Positions 25,887-39,653 of a stretch of DNA of 52,611 nucleotides are shown here, piece by piece. Below the pieces are notes generated by a model. That model saw only the letters and a list, made by a program, of their open reading frames with translations, made no database searches and was not told the DNA's origin. Source of the stretch: Chloroflexota bacterium (lineage in GTDB: Bacteria > Chloroflexota > Limnocylindria > Limnocylindrales > CSP1-4). Numbering within the stretch: the first letter of the stretch is position 1; every line of letters starts with the position of its first letter. The position numbers and the translations under genes are program-made. The DNA lies in assembly GCA_016191425.1 (NCBI GenBank), contig JACPOR010000003.1:1-52611 (forward strand), given 5' to 3'.

Positions 25887-28751
25887 CTACCGTGGTTCCC
25901 ACGATTGCTGACCGGTCTCCGGTGCCTGGACGATCGCCACCGCCTCGGCCGTCGACAACCGGCGGCCCGAAGCCCACAGGCGCTCGAAGTCGGCCGGTGC
26001 CAGGGCCGCGCGCAGACGCGCGACGTGGTCTTCATACTCCGGTGTCTCGTCGAACGACATCCGCGCGCCGCCCACCTCGCGAATTGCCTCTGCGGCCCCG
26101 AAGAGGCGCGCCGCCTCGTCCAGCCGACCCTTCACGACGGCCAGGAAGGCCACGTTCTCGAGCTGGTTGGCCACCGCGCCGCGATTGCCCAGGCGGACCC
26201 ATCCCCCGATGGTCTCGCGATACAGGGCCGCGGCCTGGTCCAGCCGGCCACCGCGCCGAAGCGCGTGGGCGAGGTCGCTCCGTCCCGCGAGGACGAACCG
26301 ATCGTCGCCGATCTCCGAAAATCGCGCGATTGCAACCTCGTAGGACGCCTGCGCCTCGTCGGTCCGGAGGGCATACCCGAGCATCCGGCCCTGCGCGAGC
26401 GCGGCCGCGCCCATCGCATACGGATTCCCCGATCGGCGGGCAGCGTCAACTCCCTTGGTTACGAGCGCCTCGCCGGCCCCATGATCGGTGATCCAGAGGG
26501 TTGCCCCGGAGAACCCGGCTGCCATCGAAAGGGCCCACCACGAACCGCTTCGTTCAGCCAGATCGGTGGCCTCCGCGAACAACGACGGGATGCTGGCATC
26601 TGCCCCGATGAAGACCGACGACACGGCCTGCCCGGCCAGGGCGAAGAGCAACGCCGACTCGTCACCGCTCGCGCGCCCAAGAGTCACGGCATCCCGCGCC
26701 CAGTCGACCGCCTCAGCAGCCCGACCGGACGCGCCCCACAGCCAGGCTGCCTGCCCGAGCAACCACGCCGCCAGCGCCTGATCCGCTGGATCGACCCCGG
26801 GCTTGCCGACCGTCATCGCACGGGCGATCTCGATCGCGGCAACGGTCCGCGCATCGTTGTCCGCCGACGCGACGCGCACGGCCCAGTAGGACAGAAGGTC
26901 CCGAGCCATTCGGACGGCTTCCCACGGCGCCGCCTCGAGGCCCCATTCCATGGCGGCACCGAGGTTCTCCGCGTCGGCGTCCATCCGGTCGAGCCAGTCG
27001 ACCATGGCCGGCCCGGTGAGCTCGGGCTGGGCCGCAGCCGCAAGTGCGGCGAACGCAGCGAACTGCCGATCCGCAACGGACGCAACTTCGCCTGACTCGA
27101 TGAGTTTCTCGCGCGCGTATTGCCGGATGGTCTCCAGCATCCGGTAGCGTGTCGTCGGCCCACGGTCGACGAGGACGAGGGACCGATCGACCAGCCGGGA
27201 CAGCCCGTCGAGGAGTTCGATCTGGTCCATGGTTCCGGGTCCGTCGCCGACGACCTTCGCCGCCGTGCCGGCGGTCCAGCCACCGGCGAAGATCGACAGC
27301 CGCCGAAGCAGACGCCGATCGTCCTCGGTCAGGAGGTCCCAGCTCCAGTCGATGAGCGCCTGCAGGGTCTGCTGGCGAGGGACTGCGGTTCGGCGACCGC
27401 CGGCCAGGAGACGGAAGCGATCCCCGAGCCGGAGCGCGATATCATCGGTCGACATCGACGACACCCGGGCAGCGGCCAGCTCGATCGCCAGGGGAATTCC
27501 ATCCAGGCGTCGGCAGATTTCCGTGACGCCGGCCACGTTGTCGGGCGTGAGCGCGAATCCCGGATCGACCGCCATTGCGCGTTCCGAGAACAGCCGGACG
27601 GCTTCGGTCGCGGCCGCCGCCTCGAATTCGTCCGGCGCGAACGTCAGCATGCCCGTACGTTGGCTGCCCATCGGAGGACACGAGAGCGACTTAAGCTGGT
27701 GGACCGCCTCACCCGAGACCGCAAGGGCCTCGCGGCTGGTCGTGATGATGCGCAGACGGGGAGCTGCGGCCAGCAGCCTTCCGGCCACGGTCGCGACGCC
27801 ATCGACGAGGTGCTCCGCGTTGTCGAGGAGAAGCAGCAGCTCCTTGTCCGCGAGAAACGCGGTGATCGTGGCCGTGGTCGGTCGGCCGGGCACCTCCGGG
27901 GTACCGAGGGCCCGGGCGATCTCCGACGCAATCTGCGATGCATCGGTCAGCGGCGCGAGCTCAGCCAGCCACGTGCCATCGGCAAAGCGATCCTCCAGCG
28001 CCGCGGCGGCCTCGAGCATCAGCCTCGTCTTTCCGGTGCCGCCCGTTCCGATGAGGGTCACAAGGTGGTGGCGCCCGACAAGGGCCTTCACCTCGGCCAG
28101 ATCGGCCTCGCGTCCCACGAAGGACGTGACCTGAACGGGCATGTTGGACCGGTGGGTGCTCAGTGAGCGGAGCGGCGGGAAGCTGCTCGAGAGGTCCGGC
28201 GCGACGAGCTGGAAGATCTGTTCCGGCCGGTCGAGGTCGCGAAGTCGGTGCGATCCAAGGTCGAGGAGGTCCAGGGTCGCCGGAAGACGGTCGCGGACGA
28301 GGACGGCGGCAACCGCGGACAGGATGACCTGCCCACCATGGCCGATGCCGAGGATCCGGGCAGCCCGATTGAGGGACGGGCCGAAGTAATCGCCGTCGCG
28401 CGACTCCGCCGCGCCGCTGTGGATGGCCATGCGCACGCGGAGCGGACCCGTCTCGGCCCAGTCCGCGTCTCGAAGGCCGCGTTGCGCCGTCACTGCCGCC
28501 TGGATCGCCCCGAGTTGGTCGGCGAAGACGGCGAGCAGTCCGTCGCCCGTCGTCTTGATGACCGTCCCGCGCGATTCCTCGACCGCCGTGCGAAGCAGGC
28601 CGTCATGCAGGGCCAGTGCCGGGCCCATCGCCGCAGCCTGCTCTTCCCACAGGCGAGTGCTGCCTTCGATGTCGGTGATCAGGAACGTCGAAACCCCCGC
28701 CGACCCCGAGACGGGGACGTCGGAATCTGGGACGGTGAGTGTCTCGGCCAT
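25887..28751 (-). CDS. class III nucleotidyl cyclase fused to NTPase (NB-ARC/STAND-like) and TPR-like repeats
   Basis: 954 aa. Residues 20-180 form a class III cyclase domain: Asp27 (ITDIEGSTRLWE) and Asp70 (KTTGDG) for the metals, Lys66 for the base, and Asn128/Arg132 (SLNRAARI) for the transition state, so catalysis is plausible. A P-loop ATPase follows (GTGGTGKTRL, Lys241; LLLLDNAEHLVDG as Walker B), then a winged-helix part and a long helical TPR-like region. There is no LuxR HTH at the C-terminus. Family members are common in actinobacteria and Chloroflexota and are thought to couple a ligand-sensing STAND module to cAMP synthesis. The start at ATG 28751 follows the aminotransferase stop by 13 bp. 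It sits inside the gatCAB block. Confidence 0.87.
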   Translation of the reverse strand: MAETLTVPDSDVPVSGSAGVSTFLITDIEGSTRLWEEQAAAMGPALALHDGLLRTAVEESRGTVIKTTGDGLLAVFADQLGAIQAAVTAQRGLRDADWAETGPLRVRMAIHSGAAESRDGDYFGPSLNRAARILGIGHGGQVILSAVAAVLVRDRLPATLDLLDLGSHRLRDLDRPEQIFQLVAPDLSSSFPPLRSLSTHRSNMPVQVTSFVGREADLAEVKALVGRHHLVTLIGTGGTGKTRLMLEAAAALEDRFADGTWLAELAPLTDASQIASEIARALGTPEVPGRPTTATITAFLADKELLLLLDNAEHLVDGVATVAGRLLAAAPRLRIITTSREALAVSGEAVHQLKSLSCPPMGSQRTGMLTFAPDEFEAAAATEAVRLFSERAMAVDPGFALTPDNVAGVTEICRRLDGIPLAIELAAARVSSMSTDDIALRLGDRFRLLAGGRRTAVPRQQTLQALIDWSWDLLTEDDRRLLRRLSIFAGGWTAGTAAKVVGDGPGTMDQIELLDGLSRLVDRSLVLVDRGPTTRYRMLETIRQYAREKLIESGEVASVADRQFAAFAALAAAAQPELTGPAMVDWLDRMDADAENLGAAMEWGLEAAPWEAVRMARDLLSYWAVRVASADNDARTVAAIEIARAMTVGKPGVDPADQALAAWLLGQAAWLWGASGRAAEAVDWARDAVTLGRASGDESALLFALAGQAVSSVFIGADASIPSLFAEATDLAERSGSWWALSMAAGFSGATLWITDHGAGEALVTKGVDAARRSGNPYAMGAAALAQGRMLGYALRTDEAQASYEVAIARFSEIGDDRFVLAGRSDLAHALRRGGRLDQAAALYRETIGGWVRLGNRGAVANQLENVAFLAVVKGRLDEAARLFGAAEAIREVGGARMSFDETPEYEDHVARLRAALAPADFERLWASGRRLSTAEAVAIVQAPETGQQSWEPR

Positions 28752-28764
28752 GGCAGGTGCCTCG

Positions 28765-29967
28765 TTACCCAGTGCCGACTTGTACTCGCCCGGCGAACCG
28801 GCCGATGCGCGCGAGCGCTTCCTCGAGCTTCTCGTAGCTCGTTGCGTAGCACGCCCGAACGTGACCCTCGCCGGACGGCCCGAAGGCACTCCCCGGCACG
28901 ACGGCGACGTGTTCCTCCTCGAGCAGCCGCTGGGCGAATGTCTCCGAGTCGAGCCCCGTGGAGGTGATGCGCGGGAACGCGTAGAAGGCTCCGCGCGGCT
29001 CGAAGGTGTCGAGGCCCAGGGCGTTGAAGCCATCGACCACCAGGCGCCGTCGCCGGTCGTATTCGGCGAGCATCCGCTCGACGTCCGGTTCGCCCTCGAC
29101 CAGCGCGACAAGCGCAGCGTCCTGGGCCACCGTGGGCGCGGACATGATCCCGTATTGATGGACCTTGACGATGCCCTCCAGGATGCCCGCCGGCGCGGCC
29201 AGCCAGCCCACCCGCCAGCCGGTCATCGCGTAGGCCTTGGAAAAGCCACCCATCAGGATCGTCCGCTCGCGCATGCCGGGCAGGGATGAGAAGGCCCGGT
29301 GGGTGTACGACCCGTAGGCGAGGCGGTCGTAGATCTCGTCGCTGTAGACGAGGAGGTCGTGGCGGACGGCGATCTCGGCGAGCGCATCCTGGATCTCGGG
29401 CGTGAGGACCGCGCCGGTCGGATTGCACGGATAGCCGAGGAAGAGGGCCTTGGTCCGCGGCGAGATGGCCGCTTCGACGGCGTCCGGATCGAGGGCGAAG
29501 TCAGCCTGGAACCGAGTAGGCACGTGGACCACGATTCCGCCCGCGAAGACGATGGCCGGCACGTAGGCCACGTACGACGGCTCGTGGAGGATGACCTCGT
29601 CGCCGGGATCACAGGTCGCCCTGAGGGCCAGATCGACCGCTTCCGACGCGCCGACGGTGATCAGGAGCTCGGTCGCCGGGTCGTAGTGGACGCCGTACCG
29701 CCGATCCAGGTGGCTGCTCAGAGCCCGCCGGAGTTCCACCGTGCCGTAGTTCGAGGTGTAGTGCGTCCGGCCCTCGCGGAGCGATTCGACGCCGGCCTCG
29801 ATGATGTGGCGCGGCGTGTCGAAGTCCGGCTCGCCCACGCCGAGGCTGATGACGTCCGTCATGGTGGCGAGGATGTCGAAGAAGCGGCGGATACCGGACG
29901 GCGGCACGTCCCGGACGCGCCGCGAGAGCGCCCGATCGGCCAGTGCTGGACGCGCATCCGTCGTCAT
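28765..29967 (-). CDS. PLP-dependent class I/II aminotransferase (AspC/PatA-like)
   Basis: 400 aa, fold type I. Key features are SLGVGEPDFDTP near 41, HYTSNYGTVELR, GYPCNPTGAVL near 178 (Asn binding PLP), YSDEIYDRL (Asp) and GGFSKAYAMTGWRVGW with PLP-binding Lys244. Subgroup motifs resemble aspartate/aromatic aminotransferases and PatA; the substrate cannot be fixed from sequence. The start at ATG 29967 lies 29 bp after the gatA stop; longer open frames upstream overlap gatA and are not real. It is translated in the middle of the gat operon, which may link it to Asp/Glu supply, but that is inference. Confidence 0.92.
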   Translation of the reverse strand: MTTDARPALADRALSRRVRDVPPSGIRRFFDILATMTDVISLGVGEPDFDTPRHIIEAGVESLREGRTHYTSNYGTVELRRALSSHLDRRYGVHYDPATELLITVGASEAVDLALRATCDPGDEVILHEPSYVAYVPAIVFAGGIVVHVPTRFQADFALDPDAVEAAISPRTKALFLGYPCNPTGAVLTPEIQDALAEIAVRHDLLVYSDEIYDRLAYGSYTHRAFSSLPGMRERTILMGGFSKAYAMTGWRVGWLAAPAGILEGIVKVHQYGIMSAPTVAQDAALVALVEGEPDVERMLAEYDRRRRLVVDGFNALGLDTFEPRGAFYAFPRITSTGLDSETFAQRLLEEEHVAVVPGSAFGPSGEGHVRACYATSYEKLEEALARIGRFAGRVQVGTG

Positions 29968-29996
29968 GGCTTCACAGGGTACGCGGGGCCACCACT

Positions 29997-31586
<1,590 letters not shown>

Positions 31587-31606
31587 CGGCGTTCGGTGTC
31601 CGTCGG

Positions 31607-31909
31607 TCAGTCGGCTTCGCCGCCGAGGATCGGCGGCACGACGATGAACGCGCCCCGGTGTTCCGGCGCGTTCGCAAGGACCGCGTCGCGCGGCAACGAT
31701 GGCGTCACGACGTCGTCGCGCAGGATGTTCTCGAGTTCGATGGTCTGGGCCGTCGGCGGAATGGCGTCCGTGTCCAGCTCGGCCAACTTGGCGTACTGGT
31801 CGAGAATCTGATTCAGCTGCCCCTGGAGTCGATCAAGCTCCGCTGGCGACATGCCGAGGCGGGCGAGGAATGCGACGTGCTCGACTTCCGAGCGAGAGAG
31901 ACCGGCCAC
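31607..31909 (-). CDS. gatC: Asp-tRNA(Asn)/Glu-tRNA(Gln) amidotransferase subunit C
   Basis: 100 aa. SRSEVEHVAFLARLGMSPAE at the N-terminus and a C-terminal LRDDVVTPSLPRDAVLANAP are typical; GatC wraps GatA and GatB together. The GTG start has no SD but lies 6 nt after a TATCAT hexamer, so a leaderless mRNA is likely. First gene of the block. Confidence 0.95.
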   Translation of the reverse strand: MAGLSRSEVEHVAFLARLGMSPAELDRLQGQLNQILDQYAKLAELDTDAIPPTAQTIELENILRDDVVTPSLPRDAVLANAPEHRGAFIVVPPILGGEAD

Positions 31910-31915
31910 CCGCGG

Positions 31916-31921
31916 ATGATA
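31916..31921 (-). promoter_or_regulatory. -10 hexamer for gatC
   Basis: TATCAT on the minus strand, 6 nt before GTG 31909. It is the likely promoter of the whole gat block. A GNAT gene diverges from the same 80-bp gap. Confidence 0.5.
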
Positions 31922-31942
31922 GCCGAGCGGCCGGCCCTTCCC

Positions 31943-31974
31943 GGCTGCGAAACGCTCCGGCTGCGAAACGCTCC
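31943..31974. repeat. 16-bp direct tandem repeat in the gatC/GNAT divergent promoter gap
   Basis: GGCTGCGAAACGCTCC is repeated at 31943-31958 and 31959-31974 without change; the next bases GGCTAC begin a third copy. It covers where the -35 of both divergent promoters should lie. Confidence 0.85.
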
Positions 31975-31977
31975 GGC

Positions 31978-31983
31978 TACGAT
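31978..31983 (+). promoter_or_regulatory. -10 hexamer for the GNAT gene
   Basis: TACGAT, 6 nt before ATG 31990; implies a leaderless transcript. Confidence 0.45.
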
Positions 31984-31989
31984 CACGCG

Positions 31990-32847
31990 ATGAGGACGCC
32001 GACGATCCGACCGATGCTGCCGTCGGACGTTCTCGCTGCGACCAGGGCCCTCGTCGACGACAACTGGGGCGACCGCCACGGCTGGTTCGAATTCGCGACG
32101 TCGCACGCGGCCTGCCGGGCGTTCGTGGCCGAGGCGGAGGGTGACATCGTCGGGACCGCCGTCGGGACAGCCAACGGACCGGCGGGCTGGATCGGGACGA
32201 TCTGGGTCGATCCTGACCACCGGCGGGCAGGGCTCGGCCGTGCCCTGACCGGGGCGGTCATCGACGCCCTCGACACGGCCGGCTGTCGGACGCTCGTGCT
32301 CGTGGCCACCGAGCAGGGACTGCCGCTGTACGAGGGCATGGGCTTCGTCCAGCAGGCGCGCTACGAAATCCTGGAAGCCGCCGGCCTCGATGACACCGCC
32401 CCCGCGGATGATGACGTTCGGCCGTTCGCGCCGGCGGACCTGCCGTCCATGCTGGCCCTCGATCGCGAGGCGACGGGCGAGGACCGGGCTCACGCCATCA
32501 GACGATTCGCCGCGCCCGACAGCACGAGGGTGTTGCGCGTGGCCGGTATGGTTCGGGCGTTCGTGATCCGGGCCCCGTGGGGCGGCGGCGCAACGATCGC
32601 ACCGGAGCATGCGTCAGCCAGACGAATCCTCGACGCACGGCGACGCGCCAGCGGCCCGCATGGTCGCGTCCGTGTCGGAATCGTGACCATGACGGGCTCG
32701 GATGGGAGGGTCAGGGACACCGATCGGAAGAGGATCGCCGCGCTCGGCCTGCGGCCCGTCTGGTCGGCGCCGCGGCTCGTTCGTGGCGAGCCCCTCGCGT
32801 GGCGGCCCGACTGGATCTGGGGCCAGTTCAATCACGCGATGGGCTGA
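31990..32847 (+). CDS. GNAT N-acetyltransferase with C-terminal second domain
   Basis: 285 aa. Residues 1-140 are a GNAT fold with the acetyl-CoA motif TIWVDPDHRRAGLGRALTGAVI near 77 and LYEGMGFVQQARYEI. A second part (about 145-285; ALDREATGEDRAHAIRRFAA, then AFVIRAPWGGGATIAP, then DWIWGQFNHAMG) matches the extra C-terminal domain seen in the Acetyltransf_18 type. The acceptor is unknown. The ATG at 31990 was chosen because a -10-like hexamer ends 6 nt before it. Confidence 0.88.
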   Translation: MRTPTIRPMLPSDVLAATRALVDDNWGDRHGWFEFATSHAACRAFVAEAEGDIVGTAVGTANGPAGWIGTIWVDPDHRRAGLGRALTGAVIDALDTAGCRTLVLVATEQGLPLYEGMGFVQQARYEILEAAGLDDTAPADDDVRPFAPADLPSMLALDREATGEDRAHAIRRFAAPDSTRVLRVAGMVRAFVIRAPWGGGATIAPEHASARRILDARRRASGPHGRVRVGIVTMTGSDGRVRDTDRKRIAALGLRPVWSAPRLVRGEPLAWRPDWIWGQFNHAMG

Positions 32848-32980
32848 TCCACTCGCGTCGAAGTGGGGCCGGGACGACCAAAGTCCCACGCCGATCCGGC
32901 GCTCGGGTGATGGTGGCCAGACGCACCGTGACGGATGCTCAGTCCAACGAACGACGTGCCGGTTGGCGGTAGAGGTGCCC

Positions 32981-35985
<3,005 letters not shown>

Positions 35986-36011
35986 TCAGCTTCCGGCGAT
36001 GAGATATCGCC

Positions 36012-38843
36012 TTGGACGGGCGCGACCTCGCTGACACGACCGAGGGCCACGCGCACGAGAGTCCTTTGGCGTCGGCGATCTCTGAGATGGGCGCACCACT
36101 TCCATCGGCACCGCTCCGGCTGCTTCGACGGCGAACCGCTCTCGTGGCGGTGGCGGCGGTAGCGACCATGGCCATCGCCGCTTCGCAGGTCGCGACCGCA
36201 GCCCGCGTGCGCCTCAGCGAGGAGATCGACGCGAACTGGCGGGGCGCCTACGACGTCCTGGTCCGGCCGGCGGGCGCGAGGCTCGACCTCGAGAGCACGA
36301 ACGGGCTCGTCGAGCCGAACTTCGTGGCCCTCGCCGGCCAGGGCGGGATCAGCGCCGCCCAGGTCGCCACCATCCGAGCGATCCCCGGCGTCGAGATCGC
36401 GGCGCCGATCGCCTGGGTCGGGTTCGTCACAACCCGGGTTGCATCGCCGACGATCGAGATCCCGAAGGTCCCCTCCAAGCCCACCCTGTACTCGGCGACG
36501 CTGACCGTGGCGACCTCCGATGGAGTCAGCCGTCGCCTGGTGTACGAGGACACCCTGCGGATCCTGCTCGCGCCCGAGGAGAAGAACTTCCAGGGCTGCC
36601 CGACCGTCATCTCCGACAACGTCGGCAGCGCCGGCTGCGGGACCTCTCCCGATGGCCGGTGGACCCTCGAGGTGAGCAGCCTTCACTACCCGCCCCAGCT
36701 CCAGAGCCCGATCCTGGCCGTCGATCCGGATGCCGAGCGGGCACTCCTGGGCGCTTCGGGAGCCTTTCTCGATCCGCTCGTCAAGCTGCCCAACAGCGAT
36801 GGGCTCACGGTCGGCACCGTCGACGAGAAGAGGATCATCCTGCCGAACTTCGAGGATTGGCGCGGGGACATCGGCTTCCTGAAATCCCGGCCCTTTGCCA
36901 ACGTGGTCACCTTGAGCCGCCCGGTCATCCCGATCCTCGTTAGCGCCAAGTCCTACGACCAGATCCAGGTCTCCCTCGAGGTGAGCCAGATCGGCCAGCC
37001 GCTCGCGACGCTGCCGGACACGGACCGACCGGCGGCCATGGTGCTCGACGATGCGGCCAGGGAGGCCGGGCCCGGGACGACCGCGGTGGGCACCAGCACG
37101 GTCCAGAATGACAAGGCCGGGGCGTTTCGGGTCTTCGGGCTGCGGGTCCCCTGGCCGGGGTCGTCGGTGCCCTGGGGGCTGGGCGAGGGGGGACTTATCG
37201 GTAACCGAACCATTGTCGCGGCGCTCACCGGCCGCCCGACGTACATCGTCGCGGCCGCCCAGAACGGGACGGCGACACCTGCCTTCCGGATTGTGCCGCA
37301 GGGCACTGTGCCGCCGGGCGGCCCGGGCTCGGAACTGCCCGTGCCGGGGCCGCGGGTGCGGTTGGGCAGCGAGCAGTCATATCGCCCGCTCGAGACGGTC
37401 TCGCCGCCACTCGTGGAGGCATTCAAGCGGCAGAACACCATGGACCGGCCGTTTTTCCTCGCCCCGATCGGCGAGTACGACCTCGACACGCTCAAGCTCC
37501 CGGACAATCCGCTCAGCTACGTCCCCTACGGCGCCTACGATCCACCCGACACGACCTTGGTCGCCGGGCCCGACGGGCGGCCGGTGACGCCAGCCGCGAT
37601 GAACCCGACGCTGAACCCGACCGGATTGCTCCAGGCGCCGCCGATGGGGATCGTCGACATCCGCGCGGCGGAGCTGCTCCGCGGTCCGGCGCCGATCGAC
37701 GCGATCCGGGTGCGGGTCGGGGGGATCACCGGCTACGATCCCGCCGCGGTGGCCACGGTCGAGCGGGTGGCCGGAGCGATTGCCGAGCTCGGGCTCACGG
37801 TGGAGGTCGTGGCGGCCTCCTCGCCGCAGGCCGTCGACATCTACGTCCCCGCATACGACACGAGCTCCGATCTGCCCAGGGATCTCGGCTGGGTCCGGCA
37901 GAGGTGGACCACGCTGGGCGCGGCTCCGCGGGTCGAGCGCGCGCTCGGTGAGACGAACCTGGCTCTGCTCCTCCTCGCGCTCCTCGCGGTGACGGTCATC
38001 GTCGCGGGCACGGCGCTCCTCTCGGCGACGGCACGCGCCCGTGAGGCCGCGATCCTCGCCGCGATCGGCTGGCGACGCTCGACGATCGTGCGCTGGCAGG
38101 CGAGCGAGTCGGCGGTCGCAGGCGCGATCGTCCTGGCGCTTGGGTTCGCCGGCTGGGTCGTGTCGGCCCGCGAGCCGCTGGGGCTCGCGCTGGCGCTCTA
38201 CGCCGGCACGGCGTTCATCGTCTCGGGCCTGGCGGCGGCCGTCCTCGTGCGGCCATCGGCGCGGCGCCTCGCCGCGGGCGACGTTGTCGTGCCCCACCGC
38301 CGCCTGAGCCCGTTCGTCGGGGGGCTTCGGACCTACGGGCTGCGCTCGCTCCTTGCCCGGCCGTGGCGCTCGCTGACGATCATGATCGGCCTGGCCCTGG
38401 CGGCGGCGACGATCGCGCCGGGGCTCGTGGTCCTGACCAGCGTGGGCTCAAGGGTCGGGCCGACCCTGCTCGCCTCGGTGCTCGCCGAGCGCCTCGCAGC
38501 CTACCAGCTCGCGCTCCTCGCGCTGATCGGCCTGGGCACCCTGGCCTTCACGCTCCTCGCCCTGCGGCTCGATCTCGCCGCCCGACAAGCGGAGCTTCGC
38601 GTGCTTCAGGCGAGTGGCTGGACTCGCGGCGACATCGCGCGGATGCTGGCCTGGACCCGCTTCGGGATCGCCCTCCCCGCTGCGCTGCTGGCGGCCGGGC
38701 TGGCCTCCCTGACGGCCGCTGCGATCGCCGGACCGGACGTCCCGGTGGGCTGGATCGCCGCCCTCGCCGGCGGGCTCGCCCTCTCGGCGCTGCTCTGGGG
38801 ACGACTCGCAAGCCTACGACTCAGCGGAGGCCACGATGCCTGA
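36012..38843 (+). CDS. FtsX-like ABC transporter permease (MacB/LolCE type)
   Basis: Up to 943 aa from TTG 36012; ATG 36087 is the alternative and places the first membrane helix (TALVAVAAVATMAIAASQVA) twelve residues in. A large extracytoplasmic domain (about 60-650) follows. Seven further hydrophobic segments from 655 to the end contain the FtsX core: LLALLAVTVIVAGTALLS, then AREAAILAAIGWRRSTIVRWQ, repeated as RQAELRVLQASGWTRGDIARML. This belongs to type VII ABC systems that transmit force rather than import. It overlaps the ATPase gene by 8 bp. The substrate is unknown. Confidence 0.85.
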   Translation: MDGRDLADTTEGHAHESPLASAISEMGAPLPSAPLRLLRRRTALVAVAAVATMAIAASQVATAARVRLSEEIDANWRGAYDVLVRPAGARLDLESTNGLVEPNFVALAGQGGISAAQVATIRAIPGVEIAAPIAWVGFVTTRVASPTIEIPKVPSKPTLYSATLTVATSDGVSRRLVYEDTLRILLAPEEKNFQGCPTVISDNVGSAGCGTSPDGRWTLEVSSLHYPPQLQSPILAVDPDAERALLGASGAFLDPLVKLPNSDGLTVGTVDEKRIILPNFEDWRGDIGFLKSRPFANVVTLSRPVIPILVSAKSYDQIQVSLEVSQIGQPLATLPDTDRPAAMVLDDAAREAGPGTTAVGTSTVQNDKAGAFRVFGLRVPWPGSSVPWGLGEGGLIGNRTIVAALTGRPTYIVAAAQNGTATPAFRIVPQGTVPPGGPGSELPVPGPRVRLGSEQSYRPLETVSPPLVEAFKRQNTMDRPFFLAPIGEYDLDTLKLPDNPLSYVPYGAYDPPDTTLVAGPDGRPVTPAAMNPTLNPTGLLQAPPMGIVDIRAAELLRGPAPIDAIRVRVGGITGYDPAAVATVERVAGAIAELGLTVEVVAASSPQAVDIYVPAYDTSSDLPRDLGWVRQRWTTLGAAPRVERALGETNLALLLLALLAVTVIVAGTALLSATARAREAAILAAIGWRRSTIVRWQASESAVAGAIVLALGFAGWVVSAREPLGLALALYAGTAFIVSGLAAAVLVRPSARRLAAGDVVVPHRRLSPFVGGLRTYGLRSLLARPWRSLTIMIGLALAAATIAPGLVVLTSVGSRVGPTLLASVLAERLAAYQLALLALIGLGTLAFTLLALRLDLAARQAELRVLQASGWTRGDIARMLAWTRFGIALPAALLAAGLASLTAAAIAGPDVPVGWIAALAGGLALSALLWGRLASLRLSGGHDA

Positions 38844-39552
38844 GCGAGACGCCGATCCCGTCGCCATGGAGGAGCCGCAGAGGGACCGTCCGCTGCTCAC
38901 GCTGCGCGAGATCGGCATGACCTACCCCGGCCGCGATCATGGCGAGCCGCTGCTGGTCTTCGGGAACGTCGACCTCGCGGTCGAGAGGGGCGCGCTCGTC
39001 GTCGCCGCCGGTCGGTCCGGCTCGGGCAAGACGACGCTCCTCCACATCGCCGCGGGGCTTCTGCGCCCGACAGCCGGCGAGGTGCACTGGGCCGATGTAG
39101 CGCTCGACGACCTCGACGATGATGGCCTCGCCGCACTTCGCGGCCGATCGGTGGGGATCGTCTTCCAGGGTGCGGCCCTCATCGACACCCTCACCGCGGC
39201 CGAGAACGTCGCGCTGCAGGCCGTCCCGAGCGGCGTGCGCGACGGGTGCGACCGCGCTCTGGAGCTGCTGGGCCGGCAGGGACTCGCCGCACGGGCGCGC
39301 CACTTCCCGGGCCACCTCTCGGGCGGCGAGCAGCAGCGCGTGGCGCTCGCTCGGGCGCTCTACGCGGACCCGCCGCTCCTGATCGTGGACGAACCCACGG
39401 CCAACCTGGACCGGCGCAGTGCCGAAGCGGTGACCCGGCAGCTTCAGAGTCTGGCCGAGGACGGGCACGGGCTGCTCGTCGCATCGCACGACACGCATGT
39501 CATCTCCATCGCCACGCGGGTGCTCGACCTGGGGCCCGAATCGGCGCGTTGA
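38836..39552 (+). CDS. ABC transporter ATP-binding protein (LolD/MacB type)
   Basis: 238 aa. Walker A GRSGSGKTTLLH, Q-loop IVFQGAALIDTL, signature LSGGEQQRVALARAL, Walker B LLIVDEPTANLD and H-loop ASHDTHV are all intact. ATG 38836 lies within the last codons of the FtsX-like gene, so both subunits are made together and form an ABC exporter or mechanotransmission complex. Confidence 0.95.
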   Translation: MPERDADPVAMEEPQRDRPLLTLREIGMTYPGRDHGEPLLVFGNVDLAVERGALVVAAGRSGSGKTTLLHIAAGLLRPTAGEVHWADVALDDLDDDGLAALRGRSVGIVFQGAALIDTLTAAENVALQAVPSGVRDGCDRALELLGRQGLAARARHFPGHLSGGEQQRVALARALYADPPLLIVDEPTANLDRRSAEAVTRQLQSLAEDGHGLLVASHDTHVISIATRVLDLGPESAR

Positions 39553-39653
39553 CGCGTACCCGTTCTGGCGTCCGACGACGGTCGACGACCGCCGGCCACG
39601 CATCGCTGGCAGCACGACGAGTCGCGTGGATCACGGGAGTGTCCCCAGAGGCG

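Noticed and set aside
32871-32887. GGGAC-N7-GTCCC inverted repeat before the zinc-ribbon gene, resembling a DosR/DevR box
   Set aside because: The arms match but the spacer is 7 nt instead of 4, and no DosR-like gene or dormancy gene is nearby.
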